Of a stretch of 41,277 nt of DNA, positions 1 through 8,768 are shown in pieces (position 1 is the first letter of the stretch; each line of letters starts with the position of its first letter). The DNA lies in the NCBI GenBank assembly GCA_947371755.1, contig CANBQT010000027.1, forward strand, positions 1-41,277, in the 5' to 3' direction. Made by a program: the position numbers and the translations under genes. The stretch comes from Chitinophagaceae bacterium (GTDB taxonomy: Bacteria > Bacteroidota > Bacteroidia > Chitinophagales > Chitinophagaceae). Below the pieces are notes generated by a model. The model made no database searches. It was not told the origin of the DNA and saw only the letters and a list, made by a program, of their open reading frames with translations.

Positions 1-395
1 TTGACTCCATTTTTGGTATTTGTAGTAACAAAGATACTCTTACGAACCTCTCCAGGATGTGCTTTATTGCTATCAAATGAGCCTGATACGAATCCCACTC
101 CACCGGGGGCAATGGCTCCTTTGGTGAAATCAGGAACGGTGCATCCACAACCTGCTTGAACATTAGAAATGGTCAAAGGTTTGGTACCAATATTGCGCAT
201 TCTGAAAGTAACTATTTTGGTTTCTCCCATTGGCATAGTACCAAAATTAACAATTGAATCCAGCCATTCGATCTCTGTAAAATTACTGGAATCTGCTGCT
301 GAATAGGGACTTAAATGAATAACTGGGCTTGGATTTTTGCAAGCAAAAATCACAAACATTAACCCAATGCATAACAGTCTAATGCATGTTTTCAT
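1..395 (-). CDS. DUF1573 domain lipoprotein, partial (C-terminus cut by window edge)
   Basis: The first 131 codons of a secreted protein are visible, starting at the ATG whose complement is at 393-395. The N-terminus is a lipoprotein signal peptide (hydrophobic stretch ending FVIFAC, Cys about residue 18). After it comes an immunoglobulin-like DUF1573 domain, recognisable from the FGTMPMGETKIVTFRMRN stretch, the GCGCT motif and the later PGE turn. DUF1573 proteins are common secreted or surface proteins of unknown function in Bacteroidota. The gene begins 3 bases after the nusB stop codon, so the two are surely co-transcribed; nusB-DUF1573 (often followed by yajC) is a familiar gene order in this phylum. 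The family call is firm, the role is not known. Confidence 0.85.
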   Translation of the reverse strand, partial: MKTCIRLLCIGLMFVIFACKNPSPVIHLSPYSAADSSNFTEIEWLDSIVNFGTMPMGETKIVTFRMRNIGTKPLTISNVQAGCGCTVPDFTKGAIAPGGVGFVSGSFDSNKAHPGEVRKSIFVTTNTKNGV

Positions 396-398
396 TGA

Positions 399-1328
399 TT
401 ATGATTTGTTTTTAAAATTAATTTTATGAATTTCACCTTTATCCATGAACTCTTTGTGAATATTATCAAGAATGCCGTTCACGAATTGACCGCTTTGAGG
501 GGTGCTGTATTCTTTTGCCAGATCAATATATTCGTTTATCGTAACTTTTGTAGGAATAGTTTCGAAATATAATAATTCACAAACCCCTAAACGCATCAGG
601 ATCATATCAAGTAATGCAATCCTCTCGGCATCCCAGTTTTTCAATTTTGGTTTAATCAGCTCGGCAGTGTATTCTTTTTTATCAATAGTGGTAGACAAAA
701 GAGTTTTAGCAAATTCCCATTTTTCAGCACCAATCATTTGTTGCAAATCATAACTAGCAGGTTTATGAAGATAATTAAGCACCAGTTGATCCATCATTTC
801 TGCGTCGTCATCCCAATTTGAATACAATTCTTCTATATGCGTAATAAAATCTTCATTGGGTAGCATATAAGCAGTAAAAATAAGCTTGAGAATCTCTTTT
901 TCTTTACTCTTATCTCTACTTAGTTCTTGAATATATTCCAGATATTTTTCGCTTTTTGTAAGATCGATATAAACTTTTTTCAAAAGATCCTTATCAATCT
1001 TTGTGGCTGGTTTATATTGCTCAATGGCTTTTATATAAGATGCTGATTCCAGAATCTGCCATAAAATTTCGTTGCCAGCAATCTTAATATTAACGTTTAG
1101 ATCTTCTTTTGACGGTAAGTTTTTTGCGGCTCTATTCGCTGAACTGGTTTCAGCATACCTAGCAACTTCTGTAATAAAATAAATCAGATATACAAACAGG
1201 TCGCTGGTTTGGTCAAGATGTTTCTGTAACTGACTTACAGGGTTTTTAAAGGGAATTGGGCTATCGCCAGACTCTATCATGTAGAGTAACTGCATTACCT
1301 TGACACGAATATTTCTTCTACTGATCAT
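399..1328 (-). CDS. nusB: Transcription antitermination factor NusB (long Bacteroidota form)
   Basis: NusB binds boxA RNA together with ribosomal protein S10 (NusE) and supports rRNA transcription antitermination. The protein has 309 residues, about twice the E. coli length, as is usual in Bacteroidota. The N-terminus (RRNIRVKVMQLLY) matches the start of the NusB fold. The conserved C-terminal helices are clear: the PTKVTINEYIDLAKEYSTP stretch followed by FVNGILDNI near residues 258-292. The central region is a lineage-specific extension. A strong promoter (TTTG, 19-base gap, TACCTTTG) lies just upstream, giving a leader of about 22 bases. It is the first gene of the nusB-DUF1573 operon. Confidence 0.95.
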   Translation of the reverse strand: MISRRNIRVKVMQLLYMIESGDSPIPFKNPVSQLQKHLDQTSDLFVYLIYFITEVARYAETSSANRAAKNLPSKEDLNVNIKIAGNEILWQILESASYIKAIEQYKPATKIDKDLLKKVYIDLTKSEKYLEYIQELSRDKSKEKEILKLIFTAYMLPNEDFITHIEELYSNWDDDAEMMDQLVLNYLHKPASYDLQQMIGAEKWEFAKTLLSTTIDKKEYTAELIKPKLKNWDAERIALLDMILMRLGVCELLYFETIPTKVTINEYIDLAKEYSTPQSGQFVNGILDNIHKEFMDKGEIHKINFKNKS

Positions 1329-1353
1329 TGATAAGAACTTATTTTGGGAGCCG

Positions 1354-1384
1354 CAAAGGTATTGGTTTCGGACGTCCTTTCAAA
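1354..1384 (-). promoter_or_regulatory. nusB promoter, Bacteroidota type
   Basis: On the minus strand TTTG (1384-1381) is followed after 19 bases by TACCTTTG (1361-1354). This matches the Bacteroidota primary sigma consensus TTTG/TAnnTTTG with ideal spacing. Transcription would start near 1350, about 22 bases before the nusB ATG. Confidence 0.7.
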
Positions 1385-1474
1385 ATGAAAATGGCTTCAT
1401 GGGGGGTAGATCAACCTCATTTTATGAGAACCTAAGTCAACTTTAGAAATGCACAACAACAACTTTATGAAAAA

Positions 1475-1509
1475 TTGACACGGCCAGTTCCAAAAAATAC
1501 CCATCTTTG
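1475..1509 (+). promoter_or_regulatory. Possible groESL promoter
   Basis: TTGACA begins at 1475 and CATCTTTG, one base off TAnnTTTG, lies at 1502-1509. The 24-base gap is slightly longer than usual. If used, the start would be near 1513 and the groES leader about 135 bases long. A second candidate, TTGACC (1568) and CATAAT (1590) with 16-base spacing, looks sigma-70-like and is less typical for this phylum. Confidence 0.35.
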
Positions 1510-1648
1510 CGCCGTTTCTGACAGTCTATGTATCAGCATTGCCGTATAAACTTAGGTTACTGAAAATTTGACCTAAATCTTCCCTATGGCATAATTATCG
1601 ATGACTATCAGTACATTTTACTCAATCAATTAAAAAACCTATAAACAC
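1510..1648 (+). other. Long untranslated leader region of groESL
   Basis: The gap between nusB and groES is 320 bases. Apart from the two promoters it holds no convincing gene. I find no CIRCE element (TTAGCACTC-N9-GAGTGCTAA). The only clear inverted repeat is TTAGGT (1552-1557) with ACCTAA (1571-1576), a six-pair stem with a 13-base loop. Bases just before the groES ATG are A-rich rather than Shine-Dalgarno-like. Confidence 0.4.
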
Positions 1649-1930
1649 ATGGCTAAAAAATTGCAAGTTACTCCGCTTCACGACAGAGTAATCGTTAAGC
1701 CTGCCGCTGCAGAAGAAAAAACTGCAGGTGGAATTATCATTCCAGATACTGCTAAGGAGAAACCTCAGCGTGGAATCATTGTTGCAGCAGGAACAGGTAA
1801 AAAAGACGAACCAATGACCGTTAAAGTTGGTGATAACGTTTTGTATGGCAAATATGCTGGAACAGAAATCACCATTGAAGGACAGGATTTGTTGATCATG
1901 AGAGAAAGCGATATTCTGGCGATTGTTTAA
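1649..1930 (+). CDS. groS: Co-chaperonin GroES
   Basis: GroES is the seven-subunit cytosolic lid of the GroEL folding chamber. The 93-residue length is typical. Family marks are visible from the N-terminus: [10 protein letters not shown], then the mobile loop ([19 protein letters not shown]), the roof-loop region and the C-terminal segment [16 protein letters not shown]. groEL follows after 70 bases, and the pair ends at a strong terminator, so they form one operon. Heat induction is likely from family knowledge, but no HrcA/CIRCE site is present, so the control mechanism is unclear. Identification is certain. Confidence 0.99.
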   Translation: MAKKLQVTPLHDRVIVKPAAAEEKTAGGIIIPDTAKEKPQRGIIVAAGTGKKDEPMTVKVGDNVLYGKYAGTEITIEGQDLLIMRESDILAIV

Positions 1931-2000
1931 TGCGTACAATAAAATGTGGTATTCAACCCATTTTCAGTACAATTTCAAAAATTCCAAAAATTAAAATATT

Positions 2001-3632
2001 ATGGCTAAACAGATTTTCTTCGATATCGAAGCAAGAAATAAAATGAAAAAAGGCGTTGATACATTGGCCAACGCAGTTAAAGTAACCCTTGGACCAAAAG
2101 GTCGTAACGTGGTAATTGAAAAAAAATTCGGTGCACCACAAGTAACTAAAGATGGTGTTACAGTAGCAAAAGAAATTGAATTAGAAGATGCTATTGAAAA
2201 CATGGGTGCACAGATGGTGAAAGAAGTAGCTTCTAAAACTGCTGATATTGCCGGAGATGGAACTACCACTGCAACAGTATTAGCTCAGGCTATTATTGGT
2301 GAAGGTCTTAAAAACGTTGCTGCAGGTGCAAATCCAATGGATTTGAAACGCGGTATTGATAAAGCTGTAGCTAAAGTAATTGAAAGCTTGAGAGCTCAAT
2401 CTCAAACTGTTGGTAACGATACTAAAAAGATTGAACAAGTAGCTACGATCTCTGCAAATAGTGATAGCGAAATTGGCAAGTTGATTGCTATGGCTATGGC
2501 GAAAGTTGGTAAAGAAGGTGTTATTACAGTTGAAGAAGCAAAAGGAACTGATACTACAGTTGATGTAGTAGAAGGTATGCAATTCGATCGTGGATATATC
2601 TCTCCATACTTCGTTACTAATAGCGAAAAAATGGAAGCTGAATTACAGAATCCATACATTTTGATTTACGACAAGAAGATCAGTGCGATGAAAGATATTT
2701 TGCACATCTTGGAAAAAGTTGCGCAAACTGGTCGTCCATTGGTAATCATTGCTGAAGATCTTGAAGGTGAAGCATTGGCAACATTGGTTGTAAATAAATT
2801 ACGTGGCACTTTGAAAGTTGCTGCTGTTAAAGCTCCAGGCTTCGGTGATCGCAGAAAAGAAATGTTGACTGATATTGCTATTTTAACTGCTGGAACTGTA
2901 GTAAGTGAAGAGCAAGGATTCAAATTAGAGAATGCAGATCTTTCTTATTTAGGTCAGGCAGCTTCTATTACAATTGATAAAGATAACACAACTGTGGTAG
3001 GTGGTAAAGGCAAAAAAGCTGATATCGTAGCACGTGTTAATCAAATTAAATCTCAAGTAGAAAATACAACATCTGATTACGATCGCGAAAAACTACAGGA
3101 GCGTTTAGCTAAATTAAGCGGTGGTGTTGCAGTATTATATGTAGGTGCTGCTACAGAAGTTGAAATGAAAGAAAAGAAAGACCGTGTGGATGATGCTTTA
3201 CACGCTACCCGCGCAGCTGTTGAAGAAGGTATCGTACCAGGTGGTGGAGTTGCTTATATCCGTGCAGTAGAATCTTTGGAAAAACTGAAAGGTGCAAACC
3301 AAGATGAAACAACTGGTATTCAAATCATCAAACGTGCAATCGAAGAACCATTACGTCAAATCGTTATCAATAGCGGTATTGAAGGTTCCATCGTAGTGCA
3401 AAAAATCAAAGAAGGAAAAGCCGACTTTGGATTTAACGCACGCACTGAAGTTTATGAAAACTTGTTTAAAGCTGGTGTAATCGATCCAACTAAAGTTACT
3501 CGTGTAGCATTAGAAAATGCAGCATCCATCGCAGCTATGTTGTTAACAACAGAATGTGTGATTGCTGATAAACCAAAACCGGAAGCTCCAGCTCATGGCG
3601 GTGCTCCTGATATGGGTGGCATGGGTTACTAA
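2001..3632 (+). CDS. groL: Chaperonin GroEL (Hsp60)
   Basis: GroEL forms the double-ring ATP-driven folding chamber in the cytosol. The 543-residue length is standard. Visible marks: [12 protein letters not shown] near residues 31-42, the nucleotide-binding [11 protein letters not shown] near 86-96, the apical-domain stretch [13 protein letters not shown], and [12 protein letters not shown] with the ATPase aspartate region further on. The tail is a short Gly/Met segment ending GGMGY, as in other GroEL proteins. There is a single copy in the window, cotranscribed with groES. No key residue appears altered. Confidence 0.99.
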   Translation: MAKQIFFDIEARNKMKKGVDTLANAVKVTLGPKGRNVVIEKKFGAPQVTKDGVTVAKEIELEDAIENMGAQMVKEVASKTADIAGDGTTTATVLAQAIIGEGLKNVAAGANPMDLKRGIDKAVAKVIESLRAQSQTVGNDTKKIEQVATISANSDSEIGKLIAMAMAKVGKEGVITVEEAKGTDTTVDVVEGMQFDRGYISPYFVTNSEKMEAELQNPYILIYDKKISAMKDILHILEKVAQTGRPLVIIAEDLEGEALATLVVNKLRGTLKVAAVKAPGFGDRRKEMLTDIAILTAGTVVSEEQGFKLENADLSYLGQAASITIDKDNTTVVGGKGKKADIVARVNQIKSQVENTTSDYDREKLQERLAKLSGGVAVLYVGAATEVEMKEKKDRVDDALHATRAAVEEGIVPGGGVAYIRAVESLEKLKGANQDETTGIQIIKRAIEEPLRQIVINSGIEGSIVVQKIKEGKADFGFNARTEVYENLFKAGVIDPTKVTRVALENAASIAAMLLTTECVIADKPKPEAPAHGGAPDMGGMGY

Positions 3633-3666
3633 ATAAAATAAAGTAGGTATCTCCTACTGAAAATAT

Positions 3667-3704
3667 AAAAGCCGTCCCGAGCAATCGGAACGGCTTTTTT
3701 TTTG
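3667..3704 (+). terminator. groESL intrinsic terminator (probably bidirectional)
   Basis: A 14-base stem (3667-3680 with 3685-3698, one C/A mismatch) around a GCAA loop is followed by a run of T. The opposite strand also gives a hairpin followed by TTTTATATTTT, so it can also end the YhhN-family transcript arriving from the right. Confidence 0.9.
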
Positions 3705-3727
3705 AATTTTGAATTTTGAGTTATGAA
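3700..3727 (+). repeat. Heptad T-rich repeat tract A
   Basis: Four consecutive 7-base units: TTTTGAA, TTTTGAA, TTTTGAG, TTATGAA. They run from the groEL terminator to the YhhN stop codon. The same 7-base phasing recurs in three other intergenic regions of this window. Confidence 0.7.
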
Positions 3728-4408
3728 TTAGTATTTTGTTTTATAATACCCCATTACCAAATATAATTGTGCTAATCCATAGGTTAGCATTACAAATACA
3801 TCCAGTGATGAGTCTTGCAAATTGAATTTATTGATAGCTAATAACCCATCTGATAAAACAAATAAAACTGCACCAGGAACAAAAAAATGAATGGCCGAAT
3901 GATTGAATGCGCTTGATTCAGCAAGGTTTGCGGAAAGAATAGTCATTATACCGATTAAACACATATAAACTATAATTGGCACAAAGAAAGCACCTGCATT
4001 CTCTTTGATTGAAAAAACAACAAATGAACAGGCAAACGATAAACACAATAAAGCAAATTTGGCATAGTTAGCCTTTGCCATTGTGATGCCTTTTAATGAA
4101 TAAAAATAAAGGCTATTTGAAATGTGCGTAACCATAAATCCCAGCATGCCGAACAGAAAAAATTGAGCACCATCAAATGCCAATAAAAGATCACCAAAGA
4201 ACGATCCTAACAATGCCATAAATGGAAGTAGAAAATTTTTGCTGCTTCTATTTCCTGAATATTGTATCAAAAAAAGAAATAATAAGAATGGAACTAATAA
4301 AAGCTTTGAATAAAAACGCCATTCATTTAGTTCGAAATAAATAAAAGCACAATGAGCAAATAAAATCAAGAGATAGAGTAAAATCCCTCTTTTCCTAAGA
4401 AATTCCAT
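3728..4408 (-). CDS. YhhN-family integral membrane protein (lysoplasmalogenase-like)
   Basis: This is a 226-residue, very hydrophobic protein with about eight membrane segments. The family is recognisable from the short conserved acidic motifs at helix ends: GSFFGDLLLAFDG, GMLGFMVTHISNSLYFYS, and near the C-terminus VPGAVLFVLSDGLLAINKF. YhhN includes the eukaryotic TMEM86 lysoplasmalogenases, which cleave the vinyl-ether bond of lysoplasmalogens. The bacterial substrate is usually unknown, so the activity here is inferred only. It lies alone, convergent with groEL and divergent from the next small membrane protein, and shares the groEL terminator. Confidence 0.8.
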   Translation of the reverse strand: MEFLRKRGILLYLLILFAHCAFIYFELNEWRFYSKLLLVPFLLFLFLIQYSGNRSSKNFLLPFMALLGSFFGDLLLAFDGAQFFLFGMLGFMVTHISNSLYFYSLKGITMAKANYAKFALLCLSFACSFVVFSIKENAGAFFVPIIVYMCLIGIMTILSANLAESSAFNHSAIHFFVPGAVLFVLSDGLLAINKFNLQDSSLDVFVMLTYGLAQLYLVMGYYKTKY

Positions 4409-4505
4409 GGCATGAATCGTTTTAACTGAAATAAATTTAGCTCAAAGAATAGGTAGTTTAACGTTTTGAACCAGATATTTCTGTAGGTTTTTGTAATATT
4501 GCGCC

Positions 4506-4841
4506 ATGCCCAAAAATGCTGATCATGAATTTTTTGAAAAATGGACAACCCAAAGGCTAGTTTATAAAAAAGCATCAAGACCATTTTTTATAGGGTTATC
4601 AGCTGGAATTAGTATTGGAATTGCCATTTTACTTTCTATTTACCTTGGTTGGTACCAAAGGGCTAATATGGAATTAAATAGCAATATGAATCCAATTGTT
4701 TTTTTAACAGCCATTGTTGCCATATCAGTATTTATGGCATTTATCTATCGAAATTATCAATGGGAAAAAAACGAACAACGATATTTATCCATTTTAGCTA
4801 GAAAAAAACAAACAGAAATCCATCACCAGATGCAGCCTTAA
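4506..4841 (+). CDS. Small two-TM membrane protein of unknown function
   Basis: I do not recognise this 111-residue protein. It has a charged N-terminus, a first hydrophobic segment (residues about 27-47, rich in Ile and Gly), a short loop with several Asn, a second hydrophobic segment (about 60-79), and then a basic, coiled-coil-like tail with Trp, Arg and Gln. Both ends would face the cytosol. A TAATATTG box lies only 4 bases before the ATG, so the mRNA may be leaderless. The FKBP lipoprotein gene begins 35 bases later and the next terminator follows that gene, so the two are probably one transcript. Confidence 0.65.
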   Translation: MPKNADHEFFEKWTTQRLVYKKASRPFFIGLSAGISIGIAILLSIYLGWYQRANMELNSNMNPIVFLTAIVAISVFMAFIYRNYQWEKNEQRYLSILARKKQTEIHHQMQP

Positions 4842-4876
4842 AGCATAAATAAGCGTCTTAACACCTAAACCCCAAT

Positions 4877-5350
4877 ATGAGAAAACTGATTTTCGTACTT
4901 CCTGTTATTCTTTTTGCCTCTTTATCCTGTGGAAAAACCAGTACTTCTGGTTGCACACCTGCAACGGTAGCATCAGAACAAACTGCTTTAGTAAGTTATT
5001 GTACCACAAATTCTATCAATTATACTGCACATAGCTCCGGAATTCTATATGAAATAGTAAATCCTGGATCTGGAACTACCCCTTCACAATCATCCCGTAT
5101 TTTTATCACATACACTGGTAAATTATTCAATGGCACTATCTTCGATTCGCAAAGCAACGCCTCATTAACCGGATGGACATTAAGTTCATTGATTGATGGA
5201 TGGAAAATTGGTTTACCCCTCATAAAAAAAGGTGGACATATCAAATTGGTTATTCCTTCGTCTTTGGCTTATGGATGTGCCGGATCTGGATCAACCATCC
5301 CAACGAATACACCTCTTTTCTTTGATATCAGTCTAGTTGATGTACAATAA
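4877..5350 (+). CDS. FKBP-type peptidyl-prolyl isomerase lipoprotein
   Basis: This FKBP catalyses cis-trans isomerisation of X-Pro bonds and, as a lipoprotein, would assist folding in the periplasm. It has 157 residues: a lipoprotein signal peptide with lipobox SLSC (Cys 18), a short linker region, and one FKBP domain from about residue 62. Active-site marks are intact: FITYTGKLFNGTIFDS (Tyr, Phe-Asp), LIDGWKIGLPLI (Trp), and PSSLAYG (Tyr). The ending FFDISLVDVQ is the usual last strand. It follows the small membrane protein gene and is closed by a strong hairpin. Confidence 0.9.
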   Translation: MRKLIFVLPVILFASLSCGKTSTSGCTPATVASEQTALVSYCTTNSINYTAHSSGILYEIVNPGSGTTPSQSSRIFITYTGKLFNGTIFDSQSNASLTGWTLSSLIDGWKIGLPLIKKGGHIKLVIPSSLAYGCAGSGSTIPTNTPLFFDISLVDVQ

Positions 5351-5385
5351 TATTCGTATTTGCCCTTAAATAGGGTCAAACTGAA

Positions 5386-5436
5386 GCTGAAAAACATACC
5401 TAAACTACTGTTGGGGTATGTTTTTTAGCTTTTTTT
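5386..5436 (+). terminator. Intrinsic terminator after FKBP gene
   Basis: A 15-pair stem (5386-5400 with 5415-5429, one G-T pair) with a 14-base loop is followed by seven T. Confidence 0.85.
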
Positions 5437-5501
5437 GCCTAAATAATATCCTTCCTAAAACCAAAGTATTCACAGGAAGGAATAATTCATTCCCATTCCC
5501 C

Positions 5502-5509
5502 TATCTTTG
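5502..5509 (+). promoter_or_regulatory. -7 box of secDF promoter
   Basis: TATCTTTG fits TAnnTTTG exactly and would start RNA near 5513, about 30 bases before secDF. I see no TTTG at the right distance upstream, so this is a partial match only. Confidence 0.4.
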
Positions 5510-5542
5510 CCGCTCTAAAAAAAATTGTAAACCGTTACTTAT

Positions 5543-8500
5543 ATGCAACTTAAAGGTTTAGTGCGCTTTTTTGCGATTGCTCTGATTTTGATCTGTCTGT
5601 ATCAATTGTCCTTTACATGGATCGTTCGTAACCACGAATCTAACATGGAAGCCAAAGCTGACATTTGGATGAAGCAATTTGCCAATCCAGAACAGAAATA
5701 CCCTTCTAACAAAGAACAACAATCTGTTTATGCAGATAGTTTGAAAGAATTAAAGAAAGAACGATTAACTCGTTTGCTCGACAGTACTAAAGACGTTAGC
5801 CTCGCCTTTGGCTTTACCACTTATAGAAGTGCTAAAGAAAAAGAACTTTTGTTAGGTCTTGACCTACAAGGTGGCATGAGTGTAACGATGGAAGTTGGTT
5901 TGAACGACCTGCTTAAATCGCTTGCCAACTATACAAAAGATCCTGTGTTCATTAAAGCATTGGATAAAGCAGTAGTTAGAAAAGCTAATAGTGGCGCAGA
6001 TTTAATCTCTTTGTTTAAAGAAGAACTTTTATTAGCCAATCCACAAGCTAAACTAGCTCCTTATTTTGCAACAAGAAGTAATGGCAAGGTAAAGTTTGAC
6101 GATAGTGATTCTAAAGTAACTGAGTATTTAAGAGAACAAGCTACTGCAGCCTTCAATAATACTTATCGTATTTTACGTACACGTATTGATCAGTTTGGAG
6201 TTTCTTCTCCAAATATCAATCCTGATCCAGCTAAAAGTATCATCAATATTGAATTAGCTGGTATCAATGATAAAGAAAGAGTACGTAAATATTTACAAGC
6301 TACTGCCAATTTGCAATTCTTTGAAATGTATACTTTGGAAAGCAAAGACGCTCAAAGTGGCATCGTTGCGGCTGATAAAGCAGCTCAGGAATATTTAAAT
6401 GGAATTAAATCTACTGATACAGTTGCTGCTAAAGTAGACACTACCAAAAAAGTTGTTGCAGCAACAGCTAAAACAGCTGATACCGCAAAAACAGCTACGA
6501 TTTCTACCATCGCTGCAGATACTAAAACTGCATCTGCGAAAAAAGATACTACAAAAGCTAAATTGAACGAGTCTCCTATCGTAAGATTAATTCAATTTAC
6601 GCAACCTTATCAAGGTCGTGCTGGTAAAACTATTTTCCCATCAAATCTTGGATACATTCAAACAAAAGACACTGGTCGTTTGAATGATTTCTTAAGAATG
6701 GATATCGTAAAAAGCAAATTCCCTTCCAACCTTGTTTTCATGTATGGCAAAATGGATGCTTCTGATGCTAAATCAAAAGACATCTTAATGTTATATGCTA
6801 TTAAGACTTTAGACAATGGGCAGGCAGAACTGGAAGGTGATCATATTACTAATGCTGGACAAGACTACGACGAAAGAGGTAAGATTGCCATTAAAATGAA
6901 TATGGACAAAATCGGAACCAATATCTGGGCTAAAATGACTACACGCAATGTAGACAAGCCAATTGCTATTGTTCTGGATAATTTTGTTTACTCTGCACCA
7001 AATGTTAACGACCCTATTACAACTGGTAATTCTCAGATCAGTGGCTCTTATTCTTTAAAAGAGGCGCAAGATCTTTCTGAATTATTAACCAGTGGTAAGT
7101 TAACTGCTCCAGCGAGAATTGTTGCTGAGCAGCAGGTTGGTCCTACATTAGGTAAGGAATCCATCAAAGGTGGAGCCATGTCTTTCTTGATTTCATTCAT
7201 TGTTATTTTCGCTTTAATGTTAGTTTACTTCAACACTGCTGGTTGGGTAGCTAATATGGCATTGATTTTAAACTTATTATTTACTATAGGTATTTTAAGT
7301 GCGCTAGGCTTTACATTAACTGCTCCAGGTATTGCAGGTCTGGTATTAACCATTGGTCTGGCAGTTGACACCAACGTAATTATATTCGAAAGAATCAAGG
7401 AAGAACTTACCAAAGGGAAGAGTTATCAAAATGCAGTAAATGATGGTTATCAACGTTCATTGTCTCCAGTTTTGGATGCACACGTTACTACCCTATTAAC
7501 TGCTTTGATCTTAGCTTACTTCGGACTTGGTCCGGTTCTTGGATTCGCAACTACTCAAATCATTGGTATTTTATTGAGTTTGTTCTGCGGAATTCTTGTA
7601 TCAAGATTAATTACTGACTGGTATACTAATAAGAATCGTCACTTCGAATATTTTACAGGTATTTCGAAACGTATATTCAAACATGCATCTTTCAAATTCA
7701 TCGAATATAGAAAGATTGCATACGGAATTTCTGTTGTGGTATTTATATTAGGAGTTGCTTCTTTCTTTAATGGATTTAAACAAGGAGTTGAATTCAAAGG
7801 TGGACGTAGTTATACTGTTAGATTCGACAAACCAGTAAAAGAAGAAGATATCAGAACTACACTAAAAACAACTTTTGGTGAAGACGTCATCACAAAAACT
7901 GTTGGTTCTGCCAATCAAATTAATATTACCACTGCCTATAAGATCACTGAAAGCGGAAATAATATCGATTCTTTAGTTGAAAATAAATTGTACACTGGTT
8001 TAAAACCTTTTATTCCAGAAACAGTTACTTTCTCTGAATTTGAGAGCAAATACAAACAAAGTTCACAGACTGTGTTACCTACCATCTCAGATGACTTAAA
8101 ATCAGGTGCTGCAAAAGCGGTGATCTTTGGTATGATCATTATTTGTTTGTACATCTTCATACGTTTCCGCGACTGGCGTTATTCTTTGGGAACCATTTTT
8201 TCCTTGTTGCATGATGTATTTGTAACATTGATTGTATTCAGTTTCTTAAAGAATATCGTACCGTTCCCATTAGAGATTGATCAGCACTTTATTGCGGCTG
8301 TGTTAACTGTAATTGGTTTCTCTATGAATGATACCGTTATTGTATATGACCGTATACGTGAAGATAGTAAGTTGATGAAAGGTGTAGATAATGGAGCAAT
8401 CATCAATAGAGCTATTAACGAAACTCTGAGTCGTACCATTATGACTTCTTTGACTGTATTCTTAACTATCTTGATCCTCTTCATCTTTGGAGGTGAAGTA

Positions 8501-8638
8501 ACACGTGGTTTTGCATTTGCAATGTTAATTGGGGTTATTACAGGTACCTACTCATCCATTTTCGTAGCTGCTCCTGTATTGGTAGATTTTGCTAAGAGTC
8601 GTCCTCTTGGTAAAAACACTGATGAAAAGAAAAAGTAA
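5543..8638 (+). CDS. secDF: Fused protein translocase SecDF
   Basis: SecDF uses the proton gradient to pull secreted proteins through SecYEG from the periplasmic side. The 1031-residue fusion has twelve expected membrane segments. The SecD half comes first (TM1 near residues 7-27, then the LGLDLQGGMSVTMEV motif near 108), with a large periplasmic domain and a TM cluster carrying GLAVDTNVIIFERIKEEL; Asp609 corresponds to the essential proton-relay Asp of SecD. The SecF half starts near residue 710 and carries FSMNDTVIVYDRIRED, with Asp930 as the second relay residue. Residues about 290-340 are an Ala/Thr/Lys low-complexity insert in the periplasmic part. The gene is monocistronic with its own terminator. 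Confidence 0.97.
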   Translation: MQLKGLVRFFAIALILICLYQLSFTWIVRNHESNMEAKADIWMKQFANPEQKYPSNKEQQSVYADSLKELKKERLTRLLDSTKDVSLAFGFTTYRSAKEKELLLGLDLQGGMSVTMEVGLNDLLKSLANYTKDPVFIKALDKAVVRKANSGADLISLFKEELLLANPQAKLAPYFATRSNGKVKFDDSDSKVTEYLREQATAAFNNTYRILRTRIDQFGVSSPNINPDPAKSIINIELAGINDKERVRKYLQATANLQFFEMYTLESKDAQSGIVAADKAAQEYLNGIKSTDTVAAKVDTTKKVVAATAKTADTAKTATISTIAADTKTASAKKDTTKAKLNESPIVRLIQFTQPYQGRAGKTIFPSNLGYIQTKDTGRLNDFLRMDIVKSKFPSNLVFMYGKMDASDAKSKDILMLYAIKTLDNGQAELEGDHITNAGQDYDERGKIAIKMNMDKIGTNIWAKMTTRNVDKPIAIVLDNFVYSAPNVNDPITTGNSQISGSYSLKEAQDLSELLTSGKLTAPARIVAEQQVGPTLGKESIKGGAMSFLISFIVIFALMLVYFNTAGWVANMALILNLLFTIGILSALGFTLTAPGIAGLVLTIGLAVDTNVIIFERIKEELTKGKSYQNAVNDGYQRSLSPVLDAHVTTLLTALILAYFGLGPVLGFATTQIIGILLSLFCGILVSRLITDWYTNKNRHFEYFTGISKRIFKHASFKFIEYRKIAYGISVVVFILGVASFFNGFKQGVEFKGGRSYTVRFDKPVKEEDIRTTLKTTFGEDVITKTVGSANQINITTAYKITESGNNIDSLVENKLYTGLKPFIPETVTFSEFESKYKQSSQTVLPTISDDLKSGAAKAVIFGMIIICLYIFIRFRDWRYSLGTIFSLLHDVFVTLIVFSFLKNIVPFPLEIDQHFIAAVLTVIGFSMNDTVIVYDRIREDSKLMKGVDNGAIINRAINETLSRTIMTSLTVFLTILILFIFGGEVTRGFAFAMLIGVITGTYSSIFVAAPVLVDFAKSRPLGKNTDEKKK

Positions 8639-8658
8639 TTTTTAGCATACATTTTTCT

Positions 8659-8693
8659 AAGCCCGTCTCAAGAAAAGGAGACGGGCTTTTTTG
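8659..8693 (+). terminator. secDF intrinsic terminator
   Basis: GCCCGTCTC (8661-8669) pairs perfectly with GAGACGGGC (8678-8686), followed by six T. Confidence 0.92.
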
Positions 8694-8709
8694 TGTTACA
8701 GAATAGTGA

Positions 8710-8739
8710 TTTGCTGAATTTTAACATTCATTAATTTTG
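8710..8739 (+). promoter_or_regulatory. Promoter of the metal-efflux operon
   Basis: TTTG at 8710-8713, an 18-base gap, and TAATTTTG at 8732-8739 make an excellent Bacteroidota promoter. RNA would begin near 8743, about 25 bases before the GTG start of the His-rich leader gene. Confidence 0.72.
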
Positions 8740-8768
8740 TACTTGCATAACTTTACATCAAGTTAACT

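Noticed and set aside
2280..2923. Several antisense open frames inside groEL
   Set aside because: Shadows of a highly conserved coding gene; no family features.
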